Shown: positions 20,814 to 33,800 of the stretch, in pieces
Layout: the number at the start of each line of letters is the position of its first letter
Numbering within the stretch: position 1 is the stretch's first letter
Source of the DNA: Desmodesmus armatus
Taxonomy: Eukaryota; Chlorophyta; Chlorophyceae; Sphaeropleales; Scenedesmaceae
Assembly: GCA_007449985.2 (NCBI GenBank)
Contig: VIIQ02000067.1
Location: 62,001 to 126,000, forward strand
Direction of reading: 5' to 3'
DNA length: 64,000 nt
Program-made: the position numbers and the translations under genes
Notes under the pieces: generated by a model
The model's database searches: none
The model's input: the letters and a program-made list of their open reading frames with translations, nothing else
What the model was told of the DNA's origin: nothing

Positions 20814-22097
20814 ATGAACCAGCCGGACCGCTACTCGCGGTTTGTGCTGCCGTCTGGCGTGGAGCAGGCGGTAGAGTACAAGCCAGATACAAAGATGCGG
20901 GCAGCTGGTCAATTCAACATATGGCTGGAGGACCACACAGTCGGCAACCTGGTGCGCCACCAGCTGCTGACCAACCCTGAGGTGCGGTGGTGCAAAGGCG
21001 TTTTGGGCAGCTGACCTATTGATCGACATGCAGCATTATGTTCGTACCGAGTGGTATTGGCTGGCACACAAGTGATAAAGGCCCGCCCAACCAATGCCAG
21101 CACGCCAGCGGGGGAGGGGGTCCTGCCTTGGCGCATGGTGGGGGTTGAGGACTCGCACAATCACATCGTCGCGGTGATGACCACTCAGCTGTCGGCCCCA
21201 CCATTGAGACTCTGCAGCTGCAATACGTAAGCTGTGGTGCCACATTTTTATGCCAACAGCTGGGTGTTGACTGGTGGGAAGTGAAGTGATACTGTGGTCA
21301 GTGATACTGTGGTCAGTGTGGGATGCAAACACCAGTGTTTGATCAGCATGCGCCTGTGGTCCAGAGGCCTGCCACCAGGGGCTCCAGGACTGCCAGCTTT
21401 TCCCTGCCGACTGGTGACATTTTGGCAGCTGGGTTGGTGTTGCATGCAGTGGGGCTGCCTGGGGCTGCTGTGTTGCTCCAACTACATCAGCCCAGTCCGC
21501 CAGTATGGATAGTGTCAGCTTGCATATGCACCAGCAGCAAGCGGGGCAGGAGGTCAGTGTAAGTGGTGTTCATCCACAACTCCCACCCCCAACGCACCTG
21601 CACCAGGCCACCTGTTGGAAGCTTTCCCAGCGAGGCACTAACTGCTTTGGCCTGCTGACAATCACACGCAATCATTCAGTGCACACACACCTACACATGC
21701 ATGCCTGTGCTCTGCTTGTGTCGTGCAGGTGGTGTTTGCAGGCTACCGCATCCCCCACCCCCTCACCCCCATGATGGTGGTGCGCATACAGACCACAGAG
21801 AACAGCAACCCCCCTGAAGCCATGCTCAAGGCGATAGAGCAGCTGAGGACAGAGGTGGGGCACATCAAGGAGCAGCTGCACGAGGCAGCCCCCCGTGATG
21901 TCCCCATGATGCCCATGCAGGACCAGGCGGCAAACCAAGCGGGGTATGCGGGGTACGACCCGCAGTATGGAGCAGCAGGCTACGGGGCGCCGTCAGCAGC
22001 TTCTGGGTATCCCGGGGGTACCAGCAGGCAGGTGGCGGTGGGTACGGTGGATATTGATGTAACAACAGTGGTGCTGTGCAGATCAAGTAGGTGCTGA
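20814..22097 (+). CDS. RPB11: RNA polymerase II subunit RPB11
   Basis: Exons are 20814-20981 and 21729-22097. Exon 1 encodes MNQPDRYSRFVLPSGVEQ... and INIWLEDHTVGN-like sequence (FNIWLEDHTVGNLVRHQLL), the RPB11/AC19 dimerisation fold. Exon 2 resumes VVFAGYRIPHPLTPMMVVRI, then a C-terminal helix (AMLKAIEQLRTEV). RPB11 pairs with RPB3 in the core of polymerase II. The model gives 178 aa against about 115-120 in other eukaryotes. The extra tail after about residue 115 is rich in Gly, Tyr, Ala and Gln. An alternative splice, donor at about 22030 (CAG|GTGGCG) to acceptor at about 22080 (GTGCAG|ATCAAG), would end the protein sooner as ...RQIK. I cannot decide between them. Confidence 0.9.
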
Positions 22098-22942
22098 TGG
22101 GCAGGGTTTTGCTGCCAAACGTGACACCCCCTCGAGTGCAGCGTGGATGCAGTGCAGCTGTTTGGCTGTACGTGGCAAGTGGCTGAGGGAGCACACAGCT
22201 GACAGTGCAGCCTGAGGCTGCGGGGGGTAGTGGAAGTTTGCTGCTGGTCAGAACATGCAGGGGGGTCTCCCTTCCTACACAGCTGACTCCACACTGTGAT
22301 AGATTGGCACCACCCTGCGCAGCATTCTGAATATATGCTGGTTTTGGTACGTGCAGGTTTCGTGTGAAAGACTGCAGGCAGCTGTACAGTGCAGCACAGC
22401 AAATGCTCCCGTTCAGCCTCGAAACCACCAAGCTGAAGCAAATTGGACAGCAGTGCGAGCAAGGGGTGCTATAATAAAAACAAATTCCTTGGTGCGAGCC
22501 AACCTTGGACAGGCCAGCCTAGCAGGTTCATTTATGGCCTGTGCGCGGTCCTATAGAGCGCACATGGACATATGTGTACACGAATGGGTTGCATTCTTTG
22601 AGGATGCGTGCTGTGCAGATCCAGTCCTGAGTCATGCCTGCCAGATCACCTGAGTCATGCCTGCCTTGAACGATCTTCACCGGCAGACCCAGGCCTAGGC
22701 ACACATACGCGAAGATTGCGTTCACAATACATTTGAGTGTGTAGAAAACGCATATGCTCATACTCTCTTCTTGAAAAAAAAACTTGAACCCAAGTCTGAC
22801 ACAGACCCTCTGAGACAGACCCCGACGCCCAACCTCCCACCTCCCTTGGAAAGCTCCTCATTTCTATCGCAACCTAGTTGCTGGAGCACTCATCTAGACG
22901 TTTGCCTTAGCTGCCTAGACGTCAGAACGGTTTCCATTACGC
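22098..22942. other. Intergenic region between RPB11 and armadillo gene
   Basis: 845 bases between two same-strand genes. It must hold the 3' end of RPB11 and the promoter of the armadillo gene. No domain-bearing reading frame or repeat was seen. Confidence 0.45.
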
Positions 22943-24503
22943 ATGTCTGTTGCCATGGCCCCAATCGTCGACGTGATGGCCACCAGCCCCACCAAGAAAC
23001 AGGACATTGGCAGGAAGGGCATGATCAGGTCCCTGTCTCAGCCAAACCTGACTGAGGTGTGCCACGCTATCGCCTTGCTCGGCCCCGTGGCTACGCTGAA
23101 GAAGTAAGTTTCGGTTCAATGCTCCAAACGTTTGGTTGATCTTCACACCGCGCAACGAGGCAGTATGAGCAGTGTACTGGGTCTGGCAGCCACTGTCTGT
23201 GTGACAGCAGCAGACTCCAATGAATCATGGCTTCCCCGCTGTATCTACGATGCTACAACGGGTGTCGAAGCTTTAACAGACAACAGCCCGTACAAATGCC
23301 CATCATGCCTTGTGCCAATGCCATTGCTGTGTCTGCAGCCCCTGCCAAACACTTGCCGCGACTGAGGAGTTGGCGCACCTCACACGCAAGGCGGGCAATC
23401 GCAAGGCAGTGATGGCCACCCCTCGTGCGGTCTCCACTCTTGTCAGCATGCTCAGCAGCACCGACCTGGTGTGCCAGAGGCATGCTGCTGCAGCCGTGCA
23501 GAACCTTGCCATTGAGCCAGAGCACTGCCAGGAGATGCTTGCAGCCGGCTGTATGACCCCCCTGCTGCAGATGCTGCATGCCCCGGATGACAGTGAGGCC
23601 CTGCTGGCCGCAGCAGCAGGAGCTCTGTCCAACCTGTCCTATGACGCAGGCTCCTGCAGCACCATTGCTGCCTCCCGTGGCAGCGTGGATCGCCTGGTCA
23701 GCCTGCTGTCGCACAGCAGCTGTGTGGTGCGAGAGGCAGCCGCCAGTGTGCTGGCCAAGCTGGCGTGGGAGCCAGAGCTGTGCAAGCCCATCGCAGGTGC
23801 GAGCCATGCCCGCTGCAGGAATGATATTTGTTCCATAATGCAGTACACATGCATGCATTACTGTGAGTTGCAGCTGACAAGGTTCAACTGCACTGGGTAT
23901 GCTTGCACAGCATGTCCACTCCTATTGTAGCTGCGACGTGGATGTACAAGGTGGCACTGATGTGTCAGCCGCGTAACTGCACACTCATCAAGCTGTGGCT
24001 TCTGCTGCTTTGCTGCCTGGTCCTCTTTCCCCTCCTTCGCAGATGCTGGGGCCGTGAAGCCTCTGGTGTCCCTGCTGTCCACAGACATCAGTGATGATGG
24101 CGGCCGTCAGGTGGCCGCTGCTGCCATCGAGAACCTCACCTACGACAGCCCAGCCATCCGCAAGTCCGTGGTGGACGCCGGCGGCCTGCCCATGCTGGTC
24201 TCCCTTCTGGAGAGCGAGTCCGAGTCAGCACAGCGCTCCGCTGCTGGCGCCCTGCACAACCTGGCCCTGGCGCGCGCCAACTGTGAGAAGATTGCCGCTG
24301 CTGGGGGCATTGAGCCCCTGGTGGAGTTGCTGGAGACAGGGCCAGAGGCTGTGCAGGCAGTGGCAGGGGGTACCCTAGGCAAGCTTGCGTTGGACCCTGC
24401 CAACAGGGCTGAGATTGTGGAGTGCCGTGAGAAGCTCTTTGAAAGCGACAGCAAGTCCCAGGGCTCCTCCAGCAGCTGTGCTGGCTGCGACTACAAGCAG
24501 TAA
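22943..24503 (+). CDS. Armadillo-repeat protein
   Basis: Exons 22943-23103, 23339-23796 and 24043-24503 sum to 1080 bases (359 aa). The start is ATG 22943 (MSVAMAPIVDVMATSP); a second in-frame ATG follows four codons later. From about residue 65 to 340 the protein is a run of about 42-residue armadillo repeats: RHAAAAVQNLAIEPEHCQEM, AAAGALSNLSYDAGSCSTIA, REAAASVLAKLAWEPELC, AAAIENLTYDSPAIRKSVV, RSAAGALHNLALARANCEKI and AVAGGTLGKLALDPANRAEI. The tail is Ser-rich and Cys-containing (SSSSCAGCDYKQ). Armadillo folds are protein-binding scaffolds. Nothing points to a specific partner, and I do not assign a named family. Confidence 0.9.
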
Positions 24504-27314
24504 TGCACCCGGGCTTGGTGTCGGTGTTGTGTGCTACGTGGTGTTGTGGGGGTCGTCTGGGGGTTGTCTGAGGGAGGTCGTCTGGTTTGAGTTGGTATGA
24601 GGCTACCTTGCCAGCTGGGTTGCGGGGCTGGTGAAACACATGAGTGTGGCTAGCTGATTCCCTTGGGAGGTTGTACAGTCAAGGATGCGGTGGCTGTGCT
24701 TCCATGCTGCCCTCAGCACTGGCGGTTGCCTGTTGCATGGCAATGGATGTGTCTGCGGGCGTGCTGGTTTCCGTGTATCTGCTTGTGTTGGTGTTGTTGA
24801 AGATGCTGTGTTTGCAGTGCATTCACTCACTACATTTGTTGCACAAGGTTGGCACTCTTTTGGGGGACCAGCATGCGGTCCCTGGGCAGTGCTTCGTGCT
24901 GCCTGGACATTCTTCCTTACTGCCTGTGCATCGTCTCACTGCCTGTGTATCATCTGATCTGTGTGCTTTTGTCTGTGGCCCAGCTGCCTGCTCTGGGGTG
25001 TTGGTTGGCTGAATGTATGCATGTGTGTGGTACCTGGCCATCGGGCCACTGCTGGCTGATGGTCGATTTGCAGCACGCACAGCATCTGCCTGCAGCTTGA
25101 TGGCTCAGGAGTTGTGGGGCCACCTGAGTATGACAGAGGTGGTGTTGTCAGGCTGAGATTACACTCCTTTGTTTGCGTGTACATGTGTGCAAGGTTCCAG
25201 TATGTCAGTAGTCATGCCTCTGTTGTCAACGCTTTTGTTAGTGCTAGTTCCCGCCGTTCCTGCATTTGTTCGTCAGTTGCAGTGATGCAGCTGGCGTGTG
25301 CTGAGCTCAACAGAGGCAGCAGCCTCTTGCGGACAACTGCGCGGTGTGCACAGTCAGTTGTGTGCTGCACGTGGGTGAGGTTGGGGCTGGGAGCGGGGGT
25401 TGGCAACGGGGGGCTTGGTGTGTGTGCATAGCAGTGTAGACGCACAGCTGCCAGATTATTGCGTCTGGCATGCTGCAAGGTTTTGTTCGAGTTGGTTGCT
25501 GTTGCTGCTGCTGTTGCTGCCGCTGTGCCTTAGACGGGACAGCTTCTGGTGCCATTGATGCCGCTGCATGGGTTGCAGCAGTGGCCTGCCGCTATGCATC
25601 CCATGCAGCTCCCAAGGCAGTTGTGTCTTGGGCGTGTGTGTGTTTGGTTGTGTGCTGCTGTCCTTTGGGTGGGATTGGAGTCCTCCCCTAGGTTGCTATT
25701 CTTTTCTGTTAGAATGCGGTAGCCTGCTACCTAGGGTTGCTGCTTGCCACAACCCGGTGGCGATGCTTTCCTGCTCGTCTAGGGCATTGCTGCAACAGCA
25801 ATGCACACAGCAACCTTTTTGAGGAGGGCGGGTTGTGTCTGTCGGCTGCAGAAGCTGACAAGTCTTGTGGGGCCCCTTGGGACCCAACACGCTGACAATG
25901 CATTTCCTGCTGCCTGCCATACGTCGCAGTTTTGAATCGGACTGGCTGGAGGGTGGTGAAGGCTGGGCCCCTTGCCTAGCACGGAGAGTTTGGCCTTGCC
26001 TAGAGCAGTTGGGGCCGGACAGTATGCTGCACCATTTGTGTGGCTGTGTGTGTGGGGAGTGTGAGGTGTGCTGCGAAGCAGGTGCCTGCAAAGCAGCAAA
26101 CCTTTCAGGGGTTGTGATGGCGCTGGCATGTGTGGGGCCGTGGGGTGTCTTTGGACGGGTTCCTTCTTGCATGCATCGCACATGACAGGCGTGCGGGGTC
26201 TTTCTGTTGTGGCTCTTGCCTAGCTTGCTTGGCAAAGGGTGCTGGCATGTTGTTTGCGTCTGGTTGCGTCAGGTGCATGTGGTTGAGCCGCATTTTTGCT
26301 GCATTGGAGTATTTGTTGACGGCATGGCTGCTAGGCCTACTCCATTGTATCACCCCAGGTGTTGTATTCCCCTTTGCTATTGTTGTTGCCACGTTTCTCG
26401 TGGACACTCCCAAGACCCAGGCGTCTTTTGACTTCGTGTTGCAGTTGTTCGCTTTCTAGGCTTGACTTTGTGCTTTTGTTGCTAGGCCTTGGCCCTTGGC
26501 ATGGATCATAGTTGAAGGCCAGATAGGTGATTGGGATGTTGTTGGGCAAGGGCGTTGTTGAGTGGGAGAGGGTTCTTTTGGGTAGCCTCTGACAAGGCTA
26601 GGCCGACGTTGGTGCCGGGGACTTTGGTGTTGCTGCTATCTGACTCTATGCTGTGGACACATTCACAGCAGGGTTAGTGTGCTTGAGCTGGAGGGGAGCT
26701 GATGCGGTTGGGAGCATTTGCAGACACCCTGTGCTTTTGTTTTGTGCAGGGCATGACCTGGGTTTTTGCAGCATGGCTGGACGCTGTGATGTCATTGGTA
26801 CTCTCGACCATGCGTATGTTTGCATGGTGATTCGCCCAACAGGCCTGGCTGTGCGTCAGCAGCCTAGTGGTGATTGCCGATGCCGACAGCGATTGTTGCA
26901 TCTGCTGGACAAGTTGCTGGCTACAGGGTTAGTGCACAGGGGTACCGCATGGTGCATGCACCTGCACCATGCGAGGTCCATACAAGGGTAGTGCACATGA
27001 GAAATTGTTGGTGTGATGCCTGTGTTTGCATGCATGTGTCAGCTTGCCCAGTGCAAGAGGTGCATTTCATTGGCTGGGGAGTAACCTGTGGCAGGAAAGG
27101 TGTTTGTTCAGTTGTGGTGTTGGTACAATTGGCACAGTTGAACTACATGGAGTTTGGCGGTAAGAAGTTGTTGGCGGTAACATGTTCGTCATACGACAGT
27201 GTGCGACCCTCAGCTTGGAGTGCTGTATCAGTGCTGACATGCTTGCAAGCATACTGCTTCTGCAACTGTTGTCCTGCAAGCATGAACAAAGAGTCAAGAA
27301 CCCAATCCTTGTCT

Positions 27315-27319
27315 TGTAA
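27315..27319 (+). terminator. Candidate TGTAA poly(A) signal (plus strand)
   Basis: TGTAA in CTTGTAAGCC, close to where the strand skew reverses. It lies 2.8 kb after the armadillo stop codon, so the link to that gene is weak. Confidence 0.25.
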
Positions 27320-27493
27320 GCCCACAAAGTCAACTTGAATATGACATGTCACCATAAATGCACAGCCTGCTTCCACTGTCAGTTTTCAGACCCAGTGGCT
27401 CCTGCAGGACTAGTCGCCCTTGCAACTGAATGGCTGATGTGACACAACGTCAGTCGCCCACAAATCATCACCACGACCAGCACACAGTATTCC

Positions 27494-27498
27494 TTACA
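27494..27498 (-). terminator. TGTAA poly(A) signal of the ABC transporter
   Basis: TGTAA on the minus strand, about 350 bases past the stop codon at 27845, a common 3' UTR length in chlorophycean algae. Confidence 0.45.
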
Positions 27499-27844
27499 CA
27501 GGAGAGGCCATGCAGACAACCCTTACTGTAATATCGACCTGAGCCCAACGCATTGTGGGCCTGACCATGTAACCAAATTCCTCTGTGCCAATAATTGTTC
27601 ACAGTGAAAGTCCCCGCTGTACATAGGTAGCTTCTCCGCTTGCACTGAGGACCGGCCAACCCACTGTTGGCCATGCAGATTGACAGCGGAACTAAGTACA
27701 TATGAAGCAAGGCGCCGCCACAGATGGACAAGCAGTCCACATACTGAATATGTGTCATCCTCAACCAGCCCACCCCTCCAATATCCATACTGTACTACTT
27801 GTACACCCCCAACATCCTGCTGGCAGGCACATCATGATGAGTGA

Positions 27845-30800
27845 TCACTGCTGCGCCTTGCGAGCCACCTTCCACTTCACCAGGACATACACCAGCAGCC
27901 GACACAGCAACCCCAACCCCACAAGCACCGCCGCTGCCGTGCCCTGTGCCGCCCTGCAGTCTCCCTCCAGCAGGTAAGGCCGGTTGTAGTACTGCCACAG
28001 CTGTGTGATGGCAGCACCTGCTGCTGCCTCTGCCCTGCTCTCAGGAGGGCTGGACCGCAGGTTGTCTGCTGCTGCTTCTGCCAGCGCGTCAGCACGCTCC
28101 ACGCTGGTCATGTTCCACCAATGCCGGCCGCTGATGGTGGTCGCGTTGAACATTGTCCCTGCCGCCACGACACACGACACACCATGACAAACATATCACA
28201 TAACATCAGGCCATGCAATCTTTGCGTGTGCACTCCGATTTTGGCCTGTGTGTGCTCAGGCCTTCGCCACACACAGGCTCTAGCAAGCAAGAAAGAGTCT
28301 GCCTTGGGATTGCCCCGATCTCCGTGATCCGCGAATGCATGCCCGTGTTTGCATCCGTACACTCACACCTTGCCCCAGGGTGCCAGGACAGTATAGGCTA
28401 CGCACAGGGTCTAGTAAGCAAGATCATCTTGCCTATAATAGTGGCAGCCTGGTGTGGCTCCATGCGCAAACAACCTACCTTTAGATGAGTCGGCATCCCA
28501 GTTAGTCTGCCTGGTTGACAGAGCATGCATCAGTGCGGGCTCCAGGCCACAGAAGCCCAGGCCTGACAGGAAGGTGGCTGTGGCGGGTGCGTGGGCTCCA
28601 CTGGCAGGAATGAGCCAGCTGATGTACAGAGCCTGCAGCCCCCACCTGCAGTCATAACCAAATTCAAAGTTCAACAGGCTGGGGTCAGACACACAACACC
28701 TGTTCTGTTGCGACCAGCTGGTCATGCAGATATATAGGTATAGCCCGCCAATTACGACACATTAGAGGCATCACCACTTGTGCAAGTTGGGACCGCTGGC
28801 AAGCCTATTTGAAGCTTTTTGAGTTGGTCAGGTCTGGCCGCCTAGCTGCCATGCTGCTTGCCTTGTGTAGCTGAGGAAGTCCAGCCAGAGCAGGGGGTGT
28901 GTGGCATCCAGCTGCCACAGGGCGGGCATCACCCCGTTGGCAACACCGCCCAGCAGCAGTGCTACCGCCAGGCCAGCAATCATAGCGTTGTGAGGGGCCA
29001 CCGTCAGCGAGATCTGCACACACAGCACACACACGGGGGGGGGGGGGGTCAACTCGTCAATGCCCCATGAACTCTGGGGACAGTGCAACTTCACCACAAG
29101 GAGTGGTCTTGCCGTGCTGGTGCAGGTGCAGCACTTGAATGCTGTGAGTGCATGCCAGCTGAACGCACTCTGAAGCAGTAAAACAACCCCCATAGTGCAC
29201 CACGGAGGCCGCTAAGGCACCAACATGTCATGGAAACGAGCAATTTTCATGCCCATGTCTTGCATGCTTGCATGTCTTGCATGCTTGCATGTCTTGCATG
29301 CTTGCATGCTTGCAGTGATGCGCATCACTGGAGAGGCAGCCCACACGCCCAGCTGCTGCCTGCAAGCCTGCAACTGCTCCAGGAACCTAAGCACCATCAA
29401 GTTTGGTGTGGTGGTTGGGTGTGACCTTGCTGCCAGCTGCCCCAATGGAAGACACTCACCAGGTAGCCCAGGCCTGATGTGTAGATGCCCACCACTGCCA
29501 GCGTGGTGAAGTAGCTCCAAGCCGGCACAGGCGTGAGGGTCAGCACGTACATCCACGCAAAGAACAGCATGGGGTGCACCATCAGGCCGACAAGGTCGAT
29601 GAGCTGATGCCCAAACACCCAAGCCGTCACGCTCACACCCGCCTGCACAGCGCACAGCGTCAAAACACACAGGAGCACAATGGCCAGTGATACACCTCCG
29701 GCATGGGTGGAGCAACCCCAACACCAATTTCTTAGAGAATGCCCCTGCCACATGCACAGCCAACATAGTATTTGCAGTCGTGTCAGCCCAGCAAGCACAG
29801 CAGCCGCACTTATCTGATACTGAAGCTCACGTAAACCCCCACTCACCGGGCTCTCCTGCTGCAGGTAGATGTGCCTCTCACTGCCGTAGCTGCGTGTGCT
29901 GCGCACCAAAGTGATGCAGCCATACGCCAGCAGCGTGATCAGCATCCACGTCAGCGAGCTACCCGGCTGAATATTCCTGCCCTGCGCGATACCCAGGAAC
30001 AACCCCAGCACTGACGTCAGCAGCAGGTCGGTCATGAGTGCTGAGCGTGACAGCACCTCCTTCCAACTGCTGCGCAGCATGACCGTCTGCAGCTGCTTCG
30101 CGACAGACGGCAGCTTCCGCGACCGCACGGCAGCGGCTGCTGCTTCTGCCTCGGCCACTCCCCCTGCTCCCGGTGAAGTGCACGCGTGGTATGGGGAAGT
30201 CCCCAGCACACCGGCGTCGACAGCAGCTGCAGCATCCCTGGGTAGGGACGGTAGTTTGACCACGTAGCTGGCATTGTTGCCGTTGCGCTGCAGGGCGTCC
30301 GCCATGCTGGCCACCGTGCACATGTCAGACCAGGTTTGCTGCAGGGGCAGCTGCTGCGGCCCCAGCTGGCGCGACTCCTGCATCACTAGGAAGTCCCCTA
30401 GCTGATCCAAGCAGCGGGCACGGGCCTCCTGTAGGGATGCGCAGGGGTGCGGGTCCCCTGGCCGTGCAGATATGAAGCTGCTGTGCATCAGTCGGGCCTG
30501 GGAGACCTGCCGCATGCCAGCCGGCTGGGCTGCTGCTGCGGCTGCTGCCTTGCGGAGCTTCCTTGTGCGCAGCAGTGCCTGCAGGAGTGGACAACAGGAG
30601 CGGTCAAGTCAGCGAGTGGGTTATAGAGACGTGTGGGACAGCTGGCTGAGAGGGGTGCAGTTGTTGGTTTGCGCAACAATAGAAGTCCAGAGCTGTTGCA
30701 GATGAGTCCGCTCAGCTAGAGGCATGTCATGATCTTATTGCCTTCCTGCTGCAATCATTGCTTTCTGGATGCCCCCAGGCTTGCATATACGGAAAAGGAA

Positions 30801-33800
30801 CAGCACTACTAGCATTCTACTACCTCTCAACATGTCGGCGCATGGGAGTATGTGGGAGTCACTCGCCTACCTGCATGTGCTGCTGGCACTGCTGCTGCTG
30901 CATCGCCAGTTGCTGTGCACACTCCGCAGTCGTGGAAGGCCCGCTCCTTGCTGACGGCCCACTGCGCACACCCTCAGGCAGCGTCCCCTGCCTAGTCAGC
31001 GCCCGCTGCCGCAGCATGGTATGCTGCCTCAGCCGCGCCTGCGGACACGTCAGCATACCGGGCGCACACGGGCCCCTGTCTGCATTGGAGAACGCAGTAG
31101 CAGAGGAGCAGGTCCTCGACAGCTGCACAGGTGTGCGGCACTCAGGCGCAGCATCCGCAGCTGCTGCCTGCCCGTGTTCTAGGGCAGCTTGGTGGGCGGC
31201 TGTTGCTGCACAAGCAGCTACAGCAGCTTCGAAGGCAGACACCTCTGCATCCTCGCATGCTGCCGCTGTGTCTGCTGCCTCAGCCTTGGCAAGGGCAGCC
31301 TCAGTGCTGCACAGAGCTGCCTCACAGCGCTGCACTGCTGCCTCACAGGGGTTTAAGTCCTCCAAGGGTGTGCTGCTGTACTCTGCAAAGGCTGACTTGC
31401 GCGCGAGGAATGGTTGTTTTCTGTCAGCCGTGGCTGCTGCTGCTGCAGTGGAGGGGGCATCAGTGAGGTCTGCTGATCCTACAGAGCCAGAGACCTGGTG
31501 GTGCTCCTGCTGGATTGTCTGCAGGGGCATGCCGTGCACAGAGGCCAGCAGCTGCTGGTGTTCGTCCGGCATGTCAAGAGCAGCACGTGCTGCTGCACGC
31601 AGCTGCGCCTTCAGCACCTGGACAAAGTGTGCCTGTGTGATGCAGCTGTCTGGCTTCATGTCAAAGTCATCACACAGGCCCTCAATGAACTGGGCATATT
31701 CCTCCTGTATGATCAGCACAGGGCAGCAGCAGCAGCAGTGTGTAAGTGTCAACTTACACAAGTTTAGACATGCACTTGTGTGCCCCCACCCTCCACCAAT
31801 GCTTTACTGTGGTTCATCCAGGCATTTGCCTGCCTTGGCATGTGTAGAAGCGATGTGCGTCGCAGGAAGATGGGCGGTGGTCTTCACTCTCGACTCACAG
31901 ACGCACCAGCGTGCTTGCCTGGCGGCTGCATCATGCGAGGCAGAGCTCTGCGGCGAAAGCATAATGCCTCACCTGCCCAAGCAGCTCCTTGATGCCGGAC
32001 TCGTCCCAGAAGGCTAGAAACCCGCTGTAGCTCAGGACCGAGCTGCCTTGAGCCCGGGATGCGTCTGCATCATTGCGGAAGCCTGCGCCGCTGAACATGG
32101 TCCCATCGCGGCCACTGTCGACGATCAGATTGAAGCGCCCCAGCAGCGCCTCTAGGTCACGCGGACGCCACGGCCAGTCGACGGGCTCGGCAACTGTGGG
32201 TGGGGGAACCGGCAGCAAATCCGCAATCTGCAGCGTCGCGGCCGATTGAAGGGGGCCCGCTCCCACCGCAGAGTGTGCCTGCCTTTCCTTGCGAATTTGC
32301 TGTTGAAGCCAGATGCCACCTGCCTTGTGCCACATCGAGGACAGCTGGCTGGGAATGTAATCTGGGTCGCCCGGCCGGGGCACCACACCTGCACGGCAAC
32401 AGCATGAGCAGGGCAAGCATATTACTGTTATTTTAGCCTTTTATCACCAGTTTGGAGCCGATGCAGAGTTCGACGTATGAATCCATCATGACATAATGGT
32501 CAGGTCATGCGTGTGCTGTGGTTAAATGTTGCTGAAAGTCCAGGTGTGTCACAAGGAACGGAGCTGTGCTGTTGGCACTGCTCACCTGATGTCACGTCCA
32601 GCAGAAAGTCAGCAAGATTCTCGTTGGGAGGTATGTAGAAGCCCAGGAAGGCCATGTAGGACTGGGCCAGGCGCTGGGGCCCTGAGTACACCACATTGCC
32701 GTTGCCGCCCAGTAGCAGGCAGCTGTCAAACATCTCAAAGATGGAGCACCTGCATGGCGGCAGCAGTCGGTGAATGAAGGATGTTACAACCGAGTGCGCA
32801 AGCAGCAACGGCGGCGGCAGTCACGCCACCACAGAGACTTCACACAGAGCACGATGCCAGGTGTGGCTGTCACAACATCCAACACTTTCCTCTCAAGCGG
32901 GGTGTCTCCAACCAGTGCAAGAGTGCTGTTATCCTAGCCAAATGCGGCTGCAGCAGTACACACCTTGGCTGGTGCATGATGGCCAGTACGTTCATGCCGC
33001 GCTGACTGCTGGCTTTGAGTGCTGCTATCACGTCATAAGCCACAGCAGCATCCAGTCCACTGGTGGGCTCATCCAGCCACAGCAGCGAGGGCTTGGACAC
33101 CAGCTCAACGGCAATGGCAACGCGCTTGCGCTGACCCCCTGAGAGCAGGCGCTGATTCGATGTGCCAACCACCTGTGCACACAAACAGCAGCCACATGCC
33201 ATAGCTGTCGTCACATTTCTTGAGGCTGGGTGCTCCAGGTTGTTCCCGCACAGGTGTGGAAGCCGCATGTGGGCACCATGGCATGACAGCATATGCCTAC
33301 TCAACGATTCAGCCTAGGGAGCACATACAGCAGTACACTTAAGACACACCTGCCCACACCGGCAGAGTGTGCCCCCCGTCACAAGCGGAGGGGCACACTC
33401 TGCAAAGCCAAGCAGAACAAGAAGCTCTGTTGGTAGCCAAGCTTTGGCTACCAAAAGCAACTTGCAACACCCTCGCTCACCGTTGTGGCCACCTTTGTGA
33501 GCCCCATGAGGGCCATGACCTCCCCCACCACCTTGTGCACCTCACGGTGGCGCTGCCGCTCCATGTGCCGCCAAGCAGCTGCAGCCATGCCCTGACCTTT
33601 GCCTGTCACAGGTAGTCGCAGCTTGGCTGCCAGCAGCAGGTTCTCAAGCACCTGACGGGCAGAACACACACAAGACTGCATGTGAGCAGGATGATCGGTT
33701 TGTTGCTATGTTTGGCCATGTGCAAGTTACAGAGGCATCCAGAAAAGGTGCAACACCAATCAGCTGCTGCATGTGTCCTAATATGTGGGCACAGCAACTT

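Larger units (their letters stand above)
24504..27844. other. Convergent intergenic region with strong strand skew
   Basis: 3.3 kb between the stop of the armadillo gene (+) and the stop of the ABC transporter (-). From about 24500 to 27100 the plus strand is visibly rich in G and T with many TGTG/GTTG runs. After about 27330 it becomes C/A rich. No spliced or unspliced coding region is supported. The pattern fits long 3' untranslated regions or transcription-linked skew from both sides. Candidate TGTAA signals of both orientations sit near the switch point. Confidence 0.5.

Noticed and set aside
24644..26459. Several Cys/Val/Leu-rich plus-strand frames in the GT-rich region
   Set aside because: GT-rich DNA gives long frames encoding Cys, Val, Leu and Gly. 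There is no domain, no splice chain and no conserved motif.
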